DNA of 49,683 nucleotides from positions 1-49,683 of the forward strand of contig CAZXWK010000013.1 of NCBI GenBank assembly GCA_964644675.1, given 5' to 3'. Each line of letters starts with the position of its first letter. The first letter of the stretch is position 1. The position numbers and the translations under genes were made by a program. The notes under the pieces were generated by a model that was not told the DNA's origin, ran no database searches, and worked only from the letters and a program-made list of their open reading frames with translations. Positions 48,501 to 49,683 of the stretch are shown piece by piece. This DNA is from CAZXWK01 sp964644675. Its GTDB lineage: Bacteria; Actinomycetota; Coriobacteriia; Anaerosomatales; JAAXUF01.

Positions 48501-49683
48501 GTGATGGGGTTGCTTCCCCATCCGTGGTGGCAGTGCCCGCACGTCTCGTAGCTGTCCGGGGCGCGGTGGACCTCCATGTTCATGTGGTAGTCCACGCCGA
48601 CCGCCGTGTGGCATCCGGAGCATGCGACCGTGGCCTTGCCCGCGGTCAGGTCGCCCTTGGTCGGATTCGCGTGGCATACCGCGCACGCGCCTTCCGCACG
48701 CGACGCGTGGATGAGCAGCGCGTTGGTCACGTCGTGACACCCTGCGGCAGCACAGGCGACGCTCCCCGCATCACTCGGGGAGTGCTTGGTGGCGTTGTCG
48801 ACGTGCGGATCGCCAGCGCCGTGGCACGAAGTGCAGTCACCGCTCGCAGGCGTCCCGCTGGCGTGGCACACCATGCACGAGGTGCGCGACACGCCGGCGA
48901 CGGTCGTCTCGGCGCTTGCGTGGATCGTCGAGAGGTACCCGCCGGTGTGGCAGCCGTTCACGGCACATGAGGCGTTGCCCGGGAGCACCGCGTGACTCGC
49001 GTCGATGCTCTCGTGCATGGGCTTGTTCGACCCCACCGAGTGGCAGCCGGTCTGCGTGCAGGTCCTGTCCCACGCCGCGATCGAGCTCACCGGCGTCGGG
49101 TGACAGGTCATGCAGCGATCGCCGTGCTCGGGCATCACGTTGGCGGTGTGGCACTCAATGCACTCGACGTCAGCGAAGTCCCGCCCGCCGATCGTGATGA
49201 CCGTCGCCGAGAAGGTCGCCGTGTGCGTCTCCTCGAGACCGGGATGCGGGGTCGACGTGTCGTGGCAGTCGGCGCAGGTGCGCGAGGGCACCACGTCGCC
49301 GCCGTGGCAGACCGTGCAAGACGGGTGTATGGCTGAGACATCCGTACCGCCCGTGTGGCACCCCTCGGCCGTGCAGGTGGTCATCTCCACGTGATGCTTG
49401 GATGCCATGTCACCGTGCATCGGCGCGGTGGAGGTCGCAGTGTGGCACCCGCCCTGGACGCACGACTTGTCCCAGCGAGTGAACGTGTTCCTAGGTGATG
49501 GGTGGCACGCGAAGCAGTCGGCTGCCGCCGACGACGAGCTGGGCTTGGCATGCTCGACCGCGAGGCGCGCGTCGTGGCACGTCGTGCACAGGAGGCTCGT
49601 ACCGGGCAAGGTCATCGTGGCGATCGAGCTCGCGTGTACGGTCTCGTGTCCCCCGGCCCCTACGACGTGGCAGGCGCTGCACG
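42542..49683 (-). CDS. Giant extracellular multiheme c-type cytochrome with adhesin-like C-terminus (5' end beyond window)
   Basis: At least 2,380 codons, still open at the window edge (a CSACH motif lies upstream of the first ATG in the window at 49615, so the true start and signal peptide are outside). From N to C: about 820 residues with about 36 haem motifs (29 CxxCH, 7 CxxxxCH), interspersed with many single histidines that could be distal ligands. Then Ig-like repeats, a Gly-rich segment, three InlB-B-type repeats, an FN3-like part and a 414-residue C-terminal domain. No TM helix or LPXTG at the C-terminus. The protein should be exported and matured with covalent haems, acting in extracellular electron transfer. 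The long beta-rich half suggests adhesion or cell-wall spanning. Function is inferred from architecture. Confidence 0.93.
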   Translation of the reverse strand, partial: CSACHVVGAGGHETVHASSIATMTLPGTSLLCTTCHDARLAVEHAKPSSSSAAADCFACHPSPRNTFTRWDKSCVQGGCHTATSTAPMHGDMASKHHVEMTTCTAEGCHTGGTDVSAIHPSCTVCHGGDVVPSRTCADCHDTSTPHPGLEETHTATFSATVITIGGRDFADVECIECHTANVMPEHGDRCMTCHPTPVSSIAAWDRTCTQTGCHSVGSNKPMHESIDASHAVLPGNASCAVNGCHTGGYLSTIHASAETTVAGVSRTSCMVCHASGTPASGDCTSCHGAGDPHVDNATKHSPSDAGSVACAAAGCHDVTNALLIHASRAEGACAVCHANPTKGDLTAGKATVACSGCHTAVGVDYHMNMEVHRAPDSYETCGHCHHGWGSNPITQPDVTRHAGGCATCHNASMDLTGKTTKCVGCHDTEGVNRHPQIAAYHTPTDDASLDCARCHETTDVRALHVTQGCDTCHVTKSCGECHSMHGGDLGPGLTIKTSCAGCHTTSGTNYHRSFDASHTYSGMDAACQASGCHSNKLVTAHEAYVGAGKRYPQYEDACALCHINTTPGRIPTDATSACSSCHSTIHGDIDAAHQATPAGSDCTDCHSLDLRTEHAKASAGSITCAGCHTSSKFSAMTRPWDGTCSACHGTTHSTAPASVTHTPSSWAPSCQSSTCHSPKISVVHSSATTTTAGGTRTSCLVCHSATSVPANSDCVTCHVVKTAHTVPHIGTDGSSYIQVGHTDSDLHYCSECHTMSILPLHANYCGACHSDSAPANVKAAVAANNLSCNACHTGDHTNDPGHEFDDYSCGNCHGSGCYCHSAVTPVPDPHTTSDALTSYIGGARINLSATDNVRAGFGIKDTYYRIDGGAIATGTVVDVPAPASGTVSHTLSFWSEDWGGNVEAPNQATFTVARDVTPPVTTSDAKASYGTTATITLTATDDSVSYGVRNTYYRLDGGAITTGTIAVAPRTPSGTTTHTLDFWSVDQSGNKENTKTVEFAVVRDTVAPTTTTNAQAWTRSSYVGITLTPNDPAPSSGIKAMNITTLDATKTYWNAYFYGTYSWIYAGFSTQGLHTITYSSVDNEDNVEPSKTTTFGLDWTGPTVSSDAAASYYGTATINFTASDPYSGVSQVYWRTYRNATWSNYVAGTVATITPPATGSQSVTIYYYATDVAGNSSSAVSKTFTISAVTETTPPTGTMSVNNGSEFTSSTAATLNSAMTDAGSGMSQMRVDMGVGIFGSWLGYTPTYAINLPSGDGVKTVRAEYKDLSGNVASRSDTITLDTVGPAGTMSINNDASTTATTAVTVTAAMTDVTSGIQLMRVDPTGTGSSYGPWLPYSATYSTTVSAGNGTKTVLAQYRDKAGLVTTKSDTITLNVVVDTTPPTTTSNAVANYNMQAVITLTGTDNTGGTGVQATYYKLDGGVQTAGTVVSTIVTGAHTLEFWSVDVAGNVENPHKFANFNVLSSGDYAYSGTDQTFVVPSGVTQITVDLYGAQGSDFSYSGGYGGHVNAIVPVTPGQTLTIRVGGVSGSWQGGWPNGGDAGHGGGGGGSTSILSGSTVLVEAGGGGGGSCDDGDGYPGGYQGWLPGGNSRGGDGAGSGGGGGWNGGAGMAFDHGADPGDGGSSYIAVGVGTLDVGVNGGNGSAHIAYTGGDYLLAYSAGANGTVTGTAVQSVPPGGSGTAVTAVANTGYHFLNWSDGSTANPRTDTNVQASQSVTANFAVNTYTLTYSAGSNGTVTGTSPQTVAHGSSGTAVTAVGNSGYHFVNWSDGSTANPRTDTNVTSDGSVTANFASDVIHTLIYTAGPNGTISGTSPQSVSSGGSGTPVTAVPNAGYHFLNWSDSSTANPRTDTNVQASNSVTANFEDDGLIPVLTTVPSNDYATGADVITFTWSMANTSEAPFTYQLHLWSDQGFNFTSTWLSSATTQVTIPEGSFYWQVTAKDKNGVAHTPSAVSSFYSYVYVDPGTSCPDLYAWDGSAYNYATDVMGLGSLGLKPAPGAPRYPHPAEDSRIDVPVAAQDGAYKLVLRENRNELDYVDKLTLKVIDHPAGTKVYLSDFAGAYASTNTTELPENRPYTVSDVRPIAGASYTNIPLFQGTAVTDRDISSEVAAADGTFAPASLFDDGRYVFDLGQLDDPANIKLVMTGWTQYASPAEKAAWRALGIPGAEHTLEVMDADGNWVPLYDVVPFIPGMKKTVVYDLSGKFPEGVTDYKVRMRGFVRTWIDYVGVDTSPEAPITVTELSPSKADLSFLGGGRRTVADNYPTFTWETSGQRFYHEGLFTRYGDVRPLLSGVDDKFVVMDNGDGISLEFPELAPPASGMERTFVISTDGYFKELGAAAVDPMPFHAMSNYPYGADESYPTDADHQDYLREWNTRTSTPN
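42545..43783 (-). other. C-terminal 'CPDLYAWDG ... MSNYPYG' domain of the giant cytochrome
   Basis: About 414 residues from CPDLYAWDGSAYNYATDVMG to the end, with VTELSPSKADLSFLGGG, GLFTRYGDVRPLLSGVDDKF and FHAMSNYPYGADESYPTDAD. From memory, very similar segments form the C-terminal part of large uncharacterised secreted proteins (TPR/CRTAC1-UnbV types) in Acidobacteria and related bacteria. I know of no assigned function. Confidence 0.6.
44086..44720 (-). repeat. Three tandem InlB-B/Flg_new-type repeats (about 71-72 codons each)
   Basis: Three copies of a unit with core GTAVTAVANTGYHFLNWSDG, then STANPRTDTNV, then SVTANF. On the DNA the block GTTGGTGTC recurs at 44129, 44345 and 44558 (plus-strand reading), i.e. 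216 and 213 bp apart. The copies are similar but not identical, so this is old tandem duplication, not a recent expansion. These modules occur in secreted adhesins. Confidence 0.85.
44722..45289 (-). other. Glycine-rich domain of the giant cytochrome
   Basis: Residues are dominated by Gly runs (for example AGHGGGGGGSTS and GGGGGGSCDDGDG) after a beta-rich start (TFVVPSGVTQITVDLYGAQG). The pattern matches the Gly-rich 'beta-helix-like' domain seen in some bacterial surface and receptor proteins. Confidence 0.7.
45290..47210 (-). other. Ig-like/OmpL47-type repeat region of the giant cytochrome
   Basis: Roughly seven beta-sandwich repeats of 75-105 residues. Several share the ending HTL-[DES]FWSVD-x-[SA]GN-x-E (for example HTLDFWSVDQSGNKE and HTLEFWSVDVAGNVE) and DGGAI or GTV-type turns; others start with TPPTGTMSVNN or GPAGTMSINN. 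These are typical stalk domains of surface proteins. Confidence 0.75.
47219..49683 (-). other. Multiheme region of the giant cytochrome (about 36 haem motifs)
   Basis: Counted by eye on the translated minus strand: 29 CxxCH and 7 CxxxxCH (for example CVQGGCH, CTAEGCH, CQSSTCH), about one haem per 23 residues. The pattern of paired motifs, with recurrent 'C..CH ... H' spacing and modules ending in H, resembles extracellular multiheme cytochromes of metal- and electrode-respiring bacteria. The last motif, CGNCHGSGCYCH, is irregular and may bind one haem plus a thiol. Confidence 0.9.

Noticed and set aside
47498..48970. Plus-strand frame of about 490 codons opposite the multiheme region
   Set aside because: It is the antisense shadow of the repeated CxxCH codons, with Arg/Val/Ala-rich sequence and no family features.
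49616..49683. Whether the giant cytochrome begins at the ATG at 49615
   Set aside because: The frame stays open to the window edge and includes a CSACH haem motif upstream, and no signal peptide follows the ATG, so it is an internal methionine.

Overview
The window is GC-rich (roughly two-thirds G+C by eye), densely coded DNA, and almost every gene belongs to a short operon with GTGA/ATGA stop-start overlaps. The gene content suggests an anaerobic, high-GC Gram-positive bacterium, most plausibly an actinobacterial lineage near the Coriobacteriia/OPB41-Anaerosomatales type. Supporting genes are ftsEX-ctpA, a YkuD L,D-transpeptidase, CspA, RNase R, tmRNA/SmpB, polyferredoxin and NifX-like proteins, and a giant secreted multiheme cytochrome. 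The taxonomic placement is inference; there is no rRNA gene to anchor it.

Layout. (1) 1-6521, minus strand: a chemosensory operon running PATAN/DUF4388 protein, CheR-TPR, CheY-like regulator, a PilB/GspE-like protein with a destroyed ATP site, two CheW proteins and the 5' part of an MCP gene (cut by the window edge). (2) 6730-13565: small housekeeping and accessory genes: L,D-transpeptidase, DinB-like, Rieske protein, cold-shock protein with a strong terminator, HsmA-like membrane protein, a secreted GH88-type unsaturated uronyl hydrolase, a PNPOx-like flavoprotein, and a Gly/Met-rich secreted protein. (3) 13670-17866: a two-component system, then a redox/metal module (SAM methyltransferase, NifX-like protein, membrane polyferredoxin) whose two promoters carry the same ATACCN6GGTAT palindrome. 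(4) 18025-30820: class V aminotransferase-like enzyme, UROD-like protein, tmRNA (ssrA), TRIC-type channel, smpB, M42 aminopeptidase, SixA-like phosphatase, geranylgeranyl-reductase-like flavoprotein, a protease-dead M48-like membrane protein coupled to rnr, and a TetR regulator divergent from a small membrane protein with two matching operators. (5) 30928-33857, minus: ftsE-ftsX-ctpA. (6) 33993-42306, minus: a complete Calvin-Benson-Bassham operon in the order cbbL-cbbS-cbbX-fbp-prk-fba-tktN-(small membrane protein)-tktC. (7) 42542 to the window end, minus: one open reading frame of at least 2,380 codons encoding about 36 haem-binding motifs followed by Ig-like, glycine-rich, InlB-B-type and C-terminal domains; it is separated from cbbL by a 14-bp hairpin.

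How it fits together. The cbb operon supplies RuBisCO (red-type form I with its CbbX activase), phosphoribulokinase and the regeneration enzymes, so CO2 fixation by the Calvin cycle is a strong functional prediction. The adjacent giant multiheme protein could move electrons between the cell and an outside donor or acceptor. The pairing of a Calvin operon with a cell-surface electron conduit suggests, but does not prove, lithoautotrophy or electroautotrophy. The chemosensory operon has an MCP with almost no external sensor domain and a pseudo-PilB, which suggests control of type IV pili or surface behaviour rather than classical flagellar chemotaxis.

No tRNA, rRNA, CRISPR array, insertion sequence, phage gene or integrase was recognised. 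No stretch longer than 300 bases lacks a gene.
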